A stretch of 64,000 nucleotides of DNA from NCBI RefSeq assembly GCF_014646195.1, contig NZ_BMMZ01000008.1, positions 124,001 through 188,000 on the forward strand, given 5' to 3'. Positions 7,324 to 15,378 of this stretch are shown here, piece by piece. The notes below the pieces were generated by a model. It was given only the letters and a program-made list of their open reading frames with translations, was not told the origin of the DNA and searched no databases. Positions within the stretch are counted from its first letter, which is position 1. Each line of letters starts with the position of its first letter. Made by a program: the position numbers and the translations under genes. Origin of the DNA: Microlunatus endophyticus (GTDB lineage: Bacteria; Actinomycetota; Actinomycetes; Propionibacteriales; Propionibacteriaceae).

Positions 7324-9012
7324 CTACAGGAAGATGATTGACAGGACCAGGACGATCAGGATCGCCAGGCCGCCAAGCAGTTTGGGCGACTCCCACAGCG
7401 GCGGCTTCTTCACCGTCGACGGGTCGGGAGCATTCGGATCCGCGACGCCCCAGACCAGGCCGGCCAGTTGAGCGACCGGCTTGGGCGTGGTCAGCAGGGT
7501 GACGATCACGGTTACCACGGCGTCGGCCACGAAAGCGGTGATCGCAGCATAGAAATTGACGATCTGGGCGTTGACCCCGGCCGAGCCGTCGGGGTTCAGG
7601 TGGATGGTCTGGCCCGGGAACATGTAGCCCCAGTGCGGCGCGATCAGGAACTGGAAGGCCGCCGCTCCGGCCGTCCCGGCGGCCAGGCCACTGATGCCGG
7701 CCCAGGGCGTCGCACGTTTCCAGAACATCGCGATGATGAAGGTCGCGAACACCGGTGCATTGAAGAAGCCGAACAGCAACTGGATGTAGTTCATGATGTT
7801 GCTGAAACCGGATGCGATGAACGCGGTCCCGATGCCCGCCAGCACACCGAGAACGGTGACGATCCGGCCGACATTCAAGTAGTACTTGTCATCGCGCTGA
7901 CGGCGGACGTAGCCCTGCCAGATGTCATAGGTGAAGACCGTGTTGAACGAACTGACGTTGGCCGCCATCCCTGCCATGAAGGCGGCCAGCAGGCCTGCCA
8001 GCGCGACGCCGAGTGACCCGTTGGGCAGAAACCGTCCCATCAACTGCGGGATGGCGGTGTTGTACGCCCCGCCGGTGGTGCCCAGGTGCGGGATCAGCAC
8101 GATCGCCAGCAGACCGGGGATCACGGTCAGGGCCGGGATGAAGATCTTGGGAAAGGCGCCGATCAGAGGGGTTCGCTGGGCCGCGGAGAGATCCTTTGCG
8201 GAGAGGGCGCGCTGTACCTCGGCGAAGTTGGTTGTCCAATAGCCGAAGGACAGCACGAATCCCAGGCCCATCACGATGCCGATCCAGTCACCGAGCGGGT
8301 TGGTCCAGTTGCCGACGTTGGTGCCGTGCCAGGTGGACAGACCGGGCGCGCCGAGTGCGGTCTGCCTGACCCGGTCCTCCAGGGCGCCCCAGCCGCCGAC
8401 GCTGTGCAGGCCGACGATCACGAGCGGTATCAGACCGGCCAGGATGACGAAGAACTGCAGCACTTCGTTGTAGATCGCGCCGGACAGGCCGCCGAGGGTG
8501 ATGTAGACCAGCACGAAGCCGGCGGCGACGACGATGGACAGCCAGACCGGCCAGCCGAGCAATGCCTGGATGATCACGGCCATCGCGTACAGATTGACGC
8601 CGGCGTTGAGCAGCGCGGCGACGGCGAAGGTGAGGCCGTTGAAGAGATGGGTGGGCTGGTTGAATCTGCGGAGCAGGTATTCCGGCACCGATCTGACGCG
8701 CGAGCCGTAGTAGAAGGGCATCATCACGATGCCCAGGAAGACCATCGCCGGCACGGCGCCGATCCAGTAGTAGTGCACGGTGGAGATCCCGTACTCAGCG
8801 CCATTGGCAGCCATGCCGAGGATCTCGATCGCGCCCAGGTTGGCGGAGATAAAAGCCAGGCCTGTGACCCAGGCGGGCAGAGATCGACCGGACAGCAGGA
8901 AATCCTCGCTGGTAGCTACCGCGCGCCTGGCCAGCAATCCGATTGCGATCACCAACACGAAGTAGATGATCAACAGCCCGTAGTCGAACCAGTTGACGTC
9001 CAGTTTGTCCAC
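7324..9012 (-). CDS. sodium:solute symporter (SSS family)
   Basis: A 562-residue symporter with about 13-14 transmembrane helices. Typical SSS features are the N-terminal DYGLLIIYFVLVIAIGLLA helix, the SEDFLLSGRSLPAWVTGLAF segment, RSVPEYLLRRFN after helix 3, and the sodium-site region around SGFSNIMNYIQLLFGFFNAP. The start is the GTG at 9010-9012, with a near-perfect AAAGGAGGG (9017-9025) at the right distance; 14 further upstream codons are excluded. It should take up a sugar, polyol or organic acid with Na+. It is followed closely by the small two-helix protein. Confidence 0.92.
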   Translation of the reverse strand: MDKLDVNWFDYGLLIIYFVLVIAIGLLARRAVATSEDFLLSGRSLPAWVTGLAFISANLGAIEILGMAANGAEYGISTVHYYWIGAVPAMVFLGIVMMPFYYGSRVRSVPEYLLRRFNQPTHLFNGLTFAVAALLNAGVNLYAMAVIIQALLGWPVWLSIVVAAGFVLVYITLGGLSGAIYNEVLQFFVILAGLIPLVIVGLHSVGGWGALEDRVRQTALGAPGLSTWHGTNVGNWTNPLGDWIGIVMGLGFVLSFGYWTTNFAEVQRALSAKDLSAAQRTPLIGAFPKIFIPALTVIPGLLAIVLIPHLGTTGGAYNTAIPQLMGRFLPNGSLGVALAGLLAAFMAGMAANVSSFNTVFTYDIWQGYVRRQRDDKYYLNVGRIVTVLGVLAGIGTAFIASGFSNIMNYIQLLFGFFNAPVFATFIIAMFWKRATPWAGISGLAAGTAGAAAFQFLIAPHWGYMFPGQTIHLNPDGSAGVNAQIVNFYAAITAFVADAVVTVIVTLLTTPKPVAQLAGLVWGVADPNAPDPSTVKKPPLWESPKLLGGLAILIVLVLSIIFL

Positions 9013-9148
9013 GAGACCCTCCTTTGGGTCGTGACCGAAACCTGCACCCGGCAACGTGACTTGCTGTCATTCAACCGCTTCGACACCATCGCGTCAACGA
9101 ACCACACTGCGGGCTGGCGTGCGAAGGCCCGGATGAGACCATGGGGAC

Positions 9149-9976
9149 ATGAATCCCGCGCATGCGATCCGGCGCGTCGCGTTGATCGGAAGCTCGTTCG
9201 CCGCCGGGCCGGACATCGACCCGATCATCGAGGCGACGGCCGGCCGGTCCGGCAACAACTACGGCGAGATCGTCGCCCGCCACCTGGGCGCCACGATCGC
9301 CGATCTCGCTGTCTCCGGCGCCACCACGGCGAACATGCTCTCCACCGTCCAACGCTTCGGCCGACGCCGGTTCCCGCCGCAGGTGCCGCAGCTGCCGGAT
9401 GACGTCGAGCTGGTCATGATCACCGGGGGCGGGAACGATCTCGGCTACCTGCAGTCGATCATGCCGGCCGCGATGGCGGGCCGGTTCGACGGTAGCGTGA
9501 TCACCCGGCCGTTGGCGCTGGCGACCCGGTTGATCTTCGGCACGCCCGAGGGCAAGGACGCGGAGGTGGCGGCATCCGGCCTCACCCAGGTGGTCCGGGC
9601 CGTACGCGACCGGGCACCCGGCGCACGGGTCGTCCTGGTCGGCTACCCGGTGCTCTTCGGCGCCGACAGCCTGACCGATCCGCAGGAACGGATCAGGCCC
9701 GCGGACCTGGCCGCGATCAAGGAGATCGGCAGGCGGCTGGACCAGGCGTACGAACTGGCCGCCGAGCGCACCGGAGCGGAGTTGATCAAGACCTGGGAAT
9801 TCAGCCATGGTCATGCCGCCGGCTCGGCGGAGCCGTGGGTCAACGGGATCCGCGGCGTTCCCGGCGACGGCGCGGCGCTGCATCCCAATGCGGCCGGGCA
9901 CCGGGCGCTGGCCGATGCCGTCCTGGCGCTGCTCAGGACCGACGGGCCTCGACGAACGGCTGCCGATCGAAGATGA
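9149..9976 (+). CDS. SGNH/GDSL hydrolase family protein
   Basis: A 275-residue hydrolase. Block I reads VALIGSSFAAGPD (nucleophile Ser within GSS), block III is ITGGGNDLGYL (the GxND oxyanion Asn), and block V supplies HPNAAGHRALADAVL (the catalytic His preceded by an Asp/His region). There is no signal peptide, so it is probably a cytoplasmic esterase or lipase. The ATG at 9149 follows GGGGA. The last 44 bases overlap the convergent SnoaL-like gene, an unusually long overlap. Confidence 0.88.
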   Translation: MNPAHAIRRVALIGSSFAAGPDIDPIIEATAGRSGNNYGEIVARHLGATIADLAVSGATTANMLSTVQRFGRRRFPPQVPQLPDDVELVMITGGGNDLGYLQSIMPAAMAGRFDGSVITRPLALATRLIFGTPEGKDAEVAASGLTQVVRAVRDRAPGARVVLVGYPVLFGADSLTDPQERIRPADLAAIKEIGRRLDQAYELAAERTGAELIKTWEFSHGHAAGSAEPWVNGIRGVPGDGAALHPNAAGHRALADAVLALLRTDGPRRTAADRR

Positions 9977-10286
9977 TCTTGATCGAGGTGATCAGGCCGT
10001 CCCGGACGGTGTGCAACTCGGCCCCCGGAGCGTCGGCCACCAGCGCGGTCTCGGCGTCGTACATGATCAATGCCTGATGGTCGTCGCCGAAGGCCGCCAG
10101 CAACTTCGACGACCGCAACGATGCAGCAAACGGCCCCATGAAGCCGCGGTAGGCCTCCGGTCCGGTGAGAGTGCCGTTCGGGGTGTCGCAGACGACGTCG
10201 GGCGAGACGTGGCGCAGGGCTTCCTCGAAGTCACCGCCGGTCCAGGCGTTGAAGTGGGCCAGGGTGGTTTCCACTGCGGTGGTCAT
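9933..10286 (-). CDS. nuclear transport factor 2 / SnoaL-like protein
   Basis: A 117-residue cone-shaped alpha+beta barrel protein of the NTF2/SnoaL superfamily. The opening VETTLAHFNAWTGGDFEEAL, then HVSPDVVCDTPNGTLTGPEAYRGF with the usual 'dp...w..p.g...G.eai..f' layout, and a final LHTVRDGLITSIKIIFD strand define the fold. The reaction is unknown; many members are isomerases or cyclases. GAGGAG precedes the ATG. It is divergent from a sigma factor that itself carries a SnoaL-like tail, which suggests a functional link, and it overlaps the GDSL gene at its 3' end. Confidence 0.85.
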   Translation of the reverse strand: MTTAVETTLAHFNAWTGGDFEEALRHVSPDVVCDTPNGTLTGPEAYRGFMGPFAASLRSSKLLAAFGDDHQALIMYDAETALVADAPGAELHTVRDGLITSIKIIFDRQPFVEARRS

Positions 10287-10391
10287 GCTGCTCCTCAGGT
10301 AGGGTTCCGGCTCTTACAGGTATGGACACCGAGGGGGCAGCGATCGGAACGGTTGCCCCTGCGTCGGAATCCGGAGTGCCAGGATGGCGAT

Positions 10392-11312
10392 GTGACCACC
10401 GATGCCCTCGAGGCCGCCCGCGCCGGCAGCGGGACTGCGTTCGCGGAGCTGGTCGAGGGTCACCGCGGCGGACTGCACCGGCACTGCTACCGGATGCTCG
10501 GTTCGCTCGACGATGCCGACGATCTCGTCCAGGAGACGTTGCTCGCGGCCTGGCGGGGGATGGCCGGCTTCGACGGGCGCTCCTCGGTGTCGACCTGGCT
10601 CTACCGGATCGCCACGAATCGCTGCCTGAACGCCATCCGGGACGGCCGGCGCAGGCCGCCGTCGGAGCCTGTTCCACCGTTCGATCCGCCGGAGCCGAGT
10701 AGCCGGTCGGAGGTGACCTGGTTGCAGCCCTATCCGGACCGGACGCTCGATCCGCAGGACCGCCTGGAGTCGCGGGAGTCGATCGAACTGGCGTTCGTGG
10801 CCGCGCTGCAGCGCTTGCCGCCGCGGCAGGCGGCAGCACTGCTGCTGGTCGACGTCCTCGGCTACGACACCGCCGGCGCCGCGACGATGCTCGACCTCGG
10901 ACCGACAGCCGCCAAGGGCCTGTTGCAGCGGGCGCGCGCCGCCACGGGCGGGCTGCCGACGAGCCCGGAACCTGATGCCGGACGGGCCAGGTTGGCCGCG
11001 CGGTTCGCGGAGGCGTACGCCGCCGATGATGTGGACGGGGTGGTCGCGCTGCTCACCGACGATGCCTGGCTGGCGATGCCGCCGGCGCCCCACATCTACG
11101 CCGGGCCCGGACCGATCGCCGGATTCCTGCGGGCCAGTGCGACTGCGCACGGTGCCGGCATCACACTGGTGCCGACCGGCGCCAACCGGCAGCCGGCGTT
11201 CGGCTGCTATCTGGGCGGTGCGCCGGTGGGTGTCGTGGTGATCACGGTCTGCAACGACAAGATCACCGGCATCACCCGGTTCCTGGATCCGGGGTTGAAC
11301 CGGCGGTTCTGA
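10392..11312 (+). CDS. sigma-70 family (SigG-like ECF) RNA polymerase sigma factor with SnoaL-like domain
   Basis: A 306-residue sigma factor. Region 2 is at residues about 15-85 (LHRHCYRMLGSLDDADDLVQ and SVSTWLYRIATNRCLNAIRD), region 4 at about 135-190 (LQRLPPRQAAALLLVDVLGY, TAGAATMLDLGPTAAKGLLQ), and a SnoaL-like domain from about 200 (RFAEAYAADDVDGVVALLTD). This matches the SigG/ECF56 type, in which the C-terminal domain replaces an anti-sigma factor. I place the start at the GTG at 10392; a much longer open frame upstream overlaps the divergent gene and is not family-like. It is divergent from a free-standing SnoaL-like gene. Confidence 0.9.
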   Translation: MTTDALEAARAGSGTAFAELVEGHRGGLHRHCYRMLGSLDDADDLVQETLLAAWRGMAGFDGRSSVSTWLYRIATNRCLNAIRDGRRRPPSEPVPPFDPPEPSSRSEVTWLQPYPDRTLDPQDRLESRESIELAFVAALQRLPPRQAAALLLVDVLGYDTAGAATMLDLGPTAAKGLLQRARAATGGLPTSPEPDAGRARLAARFAEAYAADDVDGVVALLTDDAWLAMPPAPHIYAGPGPIAGFLRASATAHGAGITLVPTGANRQPAFGCYLGGAPVGVVVITVCNDKITGITRFLDPGLNRRF

Positions 11313-11377
11313 GTCCTTCGACAGGCTCAGGACCCGGAGCCCTGAGCCTGTCGAGGGTCCCTGAGCTCGTCGAAGGG
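11313..11377. repeat. cluster of CTTCGACAGGCTCAG-type dispersed repeats
   Basis: The whole gap between two convergent genes is made of three half-copies: CCTTCGACAGGCTCAGG (11315-11331), the near-inverse CCTGAGCCTGTCGAGGG (11341-11357) and CCCTGAGCTCGTCGAAGGG (11359-11377). The first two form a hairpin that could act as a bidirectional terminator. The same element recurs at 26244-26288 and, degraded, near 25030 and at 46954-47051. Confidence 0.75.
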
Positions 11378-12253
11378 TTACAGCCGCGGCGGACCCTGCT
11401 CGACCCGGGCCAGGATCGGCTCGAAGCGCATGAAGTCCTCGCCGGTCTGGGGCATCCGTTCGTCCCACCAGGTGGCGCCCGCCTCGGCCAGGGGTCCGAT
11501 GATCGCCCGCGCCTGCACCGGATCGCCCGGAGTCGTGCCGCCGACGACGATCTCGTAACCGTCCATCGATTCCCCCTGCCCGTGTCGCTGCCCGGCGATG
11601 AAGGCAACCAGGTCGGCAACCTCGGCCGGGTCGGGTGCCACACCGTGCCGGGCGCTGTGGAAGAGCGGGACGGCGCCGTCCCAGCGGGCGGCCCGGCGCA
11701 TCGGTGCTTTGGTCGGCCAGTAGCCGCCGATCCACACCGGTGGTCGCGGCCGCTGCACCGGCGCCGGCAGCAGCTCCACGTCGTGCACCTGGTAGTAGCG
11801 GCCGTCATGATCGATGCGCTCGCCGGACCAGTAGCGGTTGATCAACTCCAGCCCCTCGTCCAGCCGGCCGGCGATCTGCTTGGCGTCGGCATGATCACCG
11901 AAGCTGCCGAACTCGTCCTCGATCGGCGCTCCGAGGCCGGCGGCGAAGATCAGCCGGCCGCCGCTGAGGCCGTCCAGGGTCGCGACCTCGCGGGCCAGTT
12001 GCTCGGGACGCCGGCGTGCGACCGGTGTCAGCAGCGGCCCGAAGCGCAGTGTCTCGGTCGACAGTGCCACCGCGGTCAACGCGATCCACGGGTCGGCAAA
12101 CGGCACGCCCCGGCGCCGTGCTTTGTCGTGCACGACGTGGTCCCAGACGAAGAGTCCGTCCCAGCCGGCCTGCTCGGCCGCCCGAGCCAGCGTGATGATC
12201 TTGTCCACGTCGGCGAAGTCGCCGAAGTTGGGGATGTTGATCGAGTACCTCAC
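11378..12253 (-). CDS. LLM class flavin-dependent oxidoreductase
   Basis: A 291-residue bacterial luciferase-like TIM-barrel. Typical strings are AEQAGWDGLFVWDHV, DPWIALTAVALSTETLRFGP, RRRPEQLAREVATLDGLSGG and the PRPPVWIGG strand, which places it near F420- or FMN-dependent monooxygenases and reductases. Actinobacteria often use F420 here, but the cofactor cannot be read from the sequence. The GTG start lies 4 bases after the stop of the WYL regulator gene, so the two form an operon. Its stop codon abuts the repeat cluster. Confidence 0.9.
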   Translation of the reverse strand: MRYSINIPNFGDFADVDKIITLARAAEQAGWDGLFVWDHVVHDKARRRGVPFADPWIALTAVALSTETLRFGPLLTPVARRRPEQLAREVATLDGLSGGRLIFAAGLGAPIEDEFGSFGDHADAKQIAGRLDEGLELINRYWSGERIDHDGRYYQVHDVELLPAPVQRPRPPVWIGGYWPTKAPMRRAARWDGAVPLFHSARHGVAPDPAEVADLVAFIAGQRHGQGESMDGYEIVVGGTTPGDPVQARAIIGPLAEAGATWWDERMPQTGEDFMRFEPILARVEQGPPRL

Positions 12254-12257
12254 CTGA

Positions 12258-13241
12258 TCATGCTCCCACCTGTGGTGCGTCGGCCACCGCCCGGAGCAGT
12301 CGGCGGCCGATCTTCTCGGCCGCGGCGGCCAGCGCCGGGGAGTCGACGATGTGGAAGTCGACGGGCAGCATCGTCAGCTCGGCGGCGTACCAGTCGGGTT
12401 CGTTGGTGGTGGCGACCAGCCTGGTGTGGTGATCATCGATCGCCTCGCAATGCCCGAATCCGCCGCCGATCCAGTGCCGGACGACGTCGATCCCGGTGTC
12501 GATGATCACTTCCACCCGATGGTCCCAGCCCTGGTGCAGATGATCCTCGAGGGTCTGCACCGGATCAAGATCATCAGGAGGCGTGAAGGTCTCCGGACGG
12601 GACTCGATGCCGAGGACGCGATCGACCCGCAGAGTGCGTACGGCGTCGGCATCGTGGGACCAGCAGACCAGATACCAGCGGCCGTGACGGACGACCACCG
12701 CCCACGGGTCGACCAGCGTCCGCCAGCTTCGTGGCGGCTCGCCGTAGTCGATCATGATCCGGTGCCGTGCCTCGCAGGCCCGGACCAGCGTCGCGGTCGT
12801 GTCCAGGTCCGGTCGGACGGCCGACCGGTCCGGCGCCGTACTGATCGAGCGGCGTACGGTTTCGGCGGGGGCGCCGACCGCCTCCGGGAGTGCGCGGATG
12901 ATCTTGCGGACGGCGTTGCCGATGGGCTCTCGCTCATCGTGGACCGGATGGTGCCCGTCCAGCACGGCCATCACCAGCCCGAGTGCCTCGGTCGCGGAGA
13001 ACATCAGCGGCGGCAGCCGGAGTCCGCGGCCGACTCGATAGCCGCCGTAGGGACCGCGGACCGACTCGATCGGCACGCCCGCCTCGCGCAGGATCGCGAC
13101 GTAGCGCCGGGCGGCCCGTTCGGAGACCCGGAGCCGCTGGCCGAGCTTGTCGGCGGTGATGCCGGGGTTGTTCTGCACCAGCTCCAACAGCAACAGCGCC
13201 CGGGAGAGCGGACTGTCCTCGCGTTTGGCTGGCGTTGTCAT
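12258..13241 (-). CDS. WYL domain helix-turn-helix regulator
   Basis: A 327-residue YafY/PafBC-type regulator. The N-terminal winged HTH (residues about 10-65) reads NNPGITADKLGQRLRVSERA, then IESVRGPYGGYRVGRGLRLP. The WYL domain (about 140-225) includes HRIMIDYGEPPRSWRTLVDP and HGRWYLVCWSHD, and a WCX-like C-terminal extension follows. WYL domains sense nucleic acid or small ligands. The ATG at 13239-13241 is preceded by GGGGAA. The LLM oxidoreductase gene follows after 4 bases and is probably co-transcribed. The neighbouring DinB gene is divergent from it. Confidence 0.92.
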   Translation of the reverse strand: MTTPAKREDSPLSRALLLLELVQNNPGITADKLGQRLRVSERAARRYVAILREAGVPIESVRGPYGGYRVGRGLRLPPLMFSATEALGLVMAVLDGHHPVHDEREPIGNAVRKIIRALPEAVGAPAETVRRSISTAPDRSAVRPDLDTTATLVRACEARHRIMIDYGEPPRSWRTLVDPWAVVVRHGRWYLVCWSHDADAVRTLRVDRVLGIESRPETFTPPDDLDPVQTLEDHLHQGWDHRVEVIIDTGIDVVRHWIGGGFGHCEAIDDHHTRLVATTNEPDWYAAELTMLPVDFHIVDSPALAAAAEKIGRRLLRAVADAPQVGA

Positions 13242-13285
13242 TGTTCCCCGTTCGAATCCGGAACCAGACCGTCCGGAACCGACCC

Positions 13286-13291
13286 TAGCGT
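13286..13291 (+). promoter_or_regulatory. -10 hexamer of leaderless DinB gene
   Basis: TAGCGT lies seven bases before the ATG at 13299 and there is no ribosome binding site. The same hexamer precedes several other genes in this window. Confidence 0.5.
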
Positions 13292-13298
13292 CCCAGTC

Positions 13299-13865
13299 AT
13301 GACCATGCATACGATCCTGACCGCAGAGCAGATCGCCGAGTTGAAATACCCGCCGCCGGCCGGCAACGACGTGGAGATCCTGCTCGGCTCGCTGGAACGG
13401 ATGCGCCGCACCTTCATCTGGAAGGCCTCGGGAGTGCCTGACGAGCAGTCCCGCACCGTGACCGTCGGCACCTCGACCCTGACGCTCAGCGGATTGATGA
13501 AACACCTGACCCACTGCGAATACGACTGCTTCATGGGCCGCTTCCTGCACGTCCCGCCGCCGGCGCCGCCGGACAGCCGACCGCATGAGGAGTGGTACTT
13601 CAGGCCAACGTCGGAGCAGACTCCGGACGTGCTGCTGGCAGGCTGGCAGCAGGCCACACAGCGGTCCCGGGAGATCGTCGCGGAGGCGCTGGCCGGCGAG
13701 CAGGGCTTGGACACGATGGGCGGCCTCGTCTGGCCGGACGGCCGCTCCCAGACGCTGCGCGCGATCATCACCGACCTGATCGAGGAGTACGGCCGGCACA
13801 CCGGCCATGCGGATCTGATCCGCGAATCCATCGACGGTGTGGTCGGCGAGGATCCGCCCGACTAG
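13299..13865 (+). CDS. DinB family protein (DUF664)
   Basis: A 188-residue four-helix-bundle protein of the DinB/YfiT superfamily. The helix DVEILLGSLERMRRTFIWKA, the metal-ligand region LSGLMKHLTHCEYDCFMGRF (a His in the 'L.HL...E' motif) and the closing IEEYGRHTGHADLIRESIDG (HxxH near the end) are diagnostic. These proteins are metal-dependent and many are thiol transferases using mycothiol or bacillithiol; the substrate is unknown. It is divergent from the WYL regulator, which may control it. The ATG at 13299 is favoured by the TAGCGT hexamer upstream; a second ATG lies two codons in. Confidence 0.88.
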   Translation: MTMHTILTAEQIAELKYPPPAGNDVEILLGSLERMRRTFIWKASGVPDEQSRTVTVGTSTLTLSGLMKHLTHCEYDCFMGRFLHVPPPAPPDSRPHEEWYFRPTSEQTPDVLLAGWQQATQRSREIVAEALAGEQGLDTMGGLVWPDGRSQTLRAIITDLIEEYGRHTGHADLIRESIDGVVGEDPPD

Positions 13866-13901
13866 CCCGGCTGCCTGGCTAGCCCGAACCGCGGGCGGTC
13901 G

Positions 13902-14648
13902 TCAGCGACCCCCGGAGACCCGCAGGGTGGTCCCGGTGACATACGACGCGGCATCGCTGATCAGCCAGGCGATCGCCTGGGCGACCTCGTCGGGTTCGCC
14001 GGCCCGCTGCATCGGGATGCTCGGGGCGATCCGGTCGATCCGGCCCGGTTCGCCGGCGGACGCGTGGATCTCGGTCCGCACCAGGCCCGGAGCAACGCCG
14101 ACGACGCGGACGCCCTGGCCTGCGACCTCCTTGCCCAGGCCGAGGGTGAGTGCGTCCAGTCCTGCCTTGGCGGCGGCGTAGTAGACGTACTCACCGGGTG
14201 AGCCCAGGGTCGCCGCGGCGGATGAGACGTTGATGATCACGCCGCCGCTGCCGCCGTAGGACCGGCCCAGCGTCCGTACGGCAGCCCGGGCGACCAGGAT
14301 CGCGGCGGTCAGATTGACCTGGATGCTGTCGGTGATCAATTCGACGGGCGTCTCGGCCAGTGGCGCGAGTTTCCGGGTGGAGCCGGCGTTGTTGATCACT
14401 GCGGTCGGGGTGCCGGCCTGGGTCGCGGCGGCGAACAACTCGTCGATCCCGTCCGGGTCCGCTACGTCGGCCCGGACGAGTGTGCACCGAGCGCCGAGGC
14501 TGCGCACGGTCTCGGCCGTGGACTCTGCCGCCTGGTCGTCATTGCGGTAGCCGAGCACCAGATCGTGTCCGATCCGCGCCAGTAGCTCTGCGGTGGCGGC
14601 ACCGATACCGCGGGTGCCACCGGTGATCAGGGTCAGCCGACGGGTCAT
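13902..14648 (-). CDS. SDR family oxidoreductase
   Basis: A 248-residue classical short-chain dehydrogenase. TGGTRGIG near the N-terminus binds the NAD(P) cofactor, NNAG follows at about residue 85, the catalytic Ser lies in INVSSAAA, and YYAAAKAGL supplies the Tyr-x-x-x-Lys pair. It ends with the usual YVTGTTLRVSGGR. I start at the second in-frame ATG (14648); an alternative ATG four codons earlier is at 14660. The acidic/basic pattern after strand 2 (LGYRNDD) hints at NADP preference, but weakly. It is convergent with DinB and follows the GNAT gene on the same strand after about 46 bases. Confidence 0.9.
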   Translation of the reverse strand: MTRRLTLITGGTRGIGAATAELLARIGHDLVLGYRNDDQAAESTAETVRSLGARCTLVRADVADPDGIDELFAAATQAGTPTAVINNAGSTRKLAPLAETPVELITDSIQVNLTAAILVARAAVRTLGRSYGGSGGVIINVSSAAATLGSPGEYVYYAAAKAGLDALTLGLGKEVAGQGVRVVGVAPGLVRTEIHASAGEPGRIDRIAPSIPMQRAGEPDEVAQAIAWLISDAASYVTGTTLRVSGGR

Positions 14649-14706
14649 GGCTCCATCCAACCAACCGGCCCATCCGACCGAACGGCCGGCCGCCCGGCCG
14701 CTCCGG

Positions 14707-15207
14707 TCAGAGCTGCTTCTCGAACCAGCAGCGGGCGTACGGGTTGTCGTTGTAGGGCTCGATCTCGCGGTAGCCGCGGCGCCGGTAGAGCCTGAGCGCT
14801 TCGGTCAGGTTGTCGTTGGTGTCGAGCCTGACGATGCGGTGATTGAGCCCGGCGGACAGGGCCTCGAGATGGGCCAGCAGCCGGGACCCGAGACCGAGGC
14901 CGCGACGCTGCGGGTCGATCCACATCCGCTTGATCTCCCCGATGCCGTCGCCGATGGTGCGGACGCCACCGCAGGCCGCTGGTTGGCCGTCCACCAGGCC
15001 GACCACGAACGCGCCGTTCGGAGGCCGCAACTCAGCCGCGCCACTGCCGTAGCCCGGACCCATGGCGTCGAAGCCCCCGGGGAGGCGCTCGTTCAACTCG
15101 GCGAAGTAGCGCGCCACGGTCGCCACCGCTGCGGGGGCGTCGGGATCGACGGTCTGCAACAGCACCTCTGGCCGTTGGCTCTGATCAACTTCTGTCGAAC
15201 TCACCAT
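14707..15207 (-). CDS. GNAT family N-acetyltransferase
   Basis: A 166-residue acyltransferase. The acetyl-CoA binding motif A is clear in EIKRMWIDPQRRGLGLGSRL (Q/RxxGxG), followed by VRLDTNDNLTEALRLYRRRG and the closing GYREIEPYNDNPYARCWFEK. It should transfer acetyl from acetyl-CoA to an amine; the target is unknown. The ATG is at 15205-15207, but the GTG next to it (15202-15204) lies six bases after a TACAGT hexamer, so translation of a leaderless mRNA may begin there, one codon later. No ribosome binding site is visible. Confidence 0.92.
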   Translation of the reverse strand: MVSSTEVDQSQRPEVLLQTVDPDAPAAVATVARYFAELNERLPGGFDAMGPGYGSGAAELRPPNGAFVVGLVDGQPAACGGVRTIGDGIGEIKRMWIDPQRRGLGLGSRLLAHLEALSAGLNHRIVRLDTNDNLTEALRLYRRRGYREIEPYNDNPYARCWFEKQL

Positions 15208-15210
15208 TCG

Positions 15211-15216
15211 ACTGTA
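15211..15216 (-). promoter_or_regulatory. -10 hexamer of leaderless GNAT gene
   Basis: TACAGT on the minus strand ends six bases before the GTG at 15204, favouring GTG rather than the adjacent ATG as the start. Confidence 0.4.
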
Positions 15217-15378
15217 GTCGCGCGCACCGGCACCGGATTGCCAACTGAATAGCTGAGTAATCCGTCAGGTTAGGAGGATACGAGGCAACTGAATCGGGCC
15301 AGGCACTATCGCCCGACGCCTGAATCCCTCTAAGTTACGGATCAGTATCTCCGCAGCTACGAAGGGATCTCCCCACTG

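Noticed and set aside
9807..10391. N-terminal extension of the second sigma factor by 195 codons
   Set aside because: The extension overlaps two other genes and has no sigma-factor similarity; region 2 begins just after the GTG at 10392.
13242..13808. N-terminal extension of the WYL regulator by 189 codons
   Set aside because: It is antisense to the DinB gene and the HTH begins right after the ATG at 13241.
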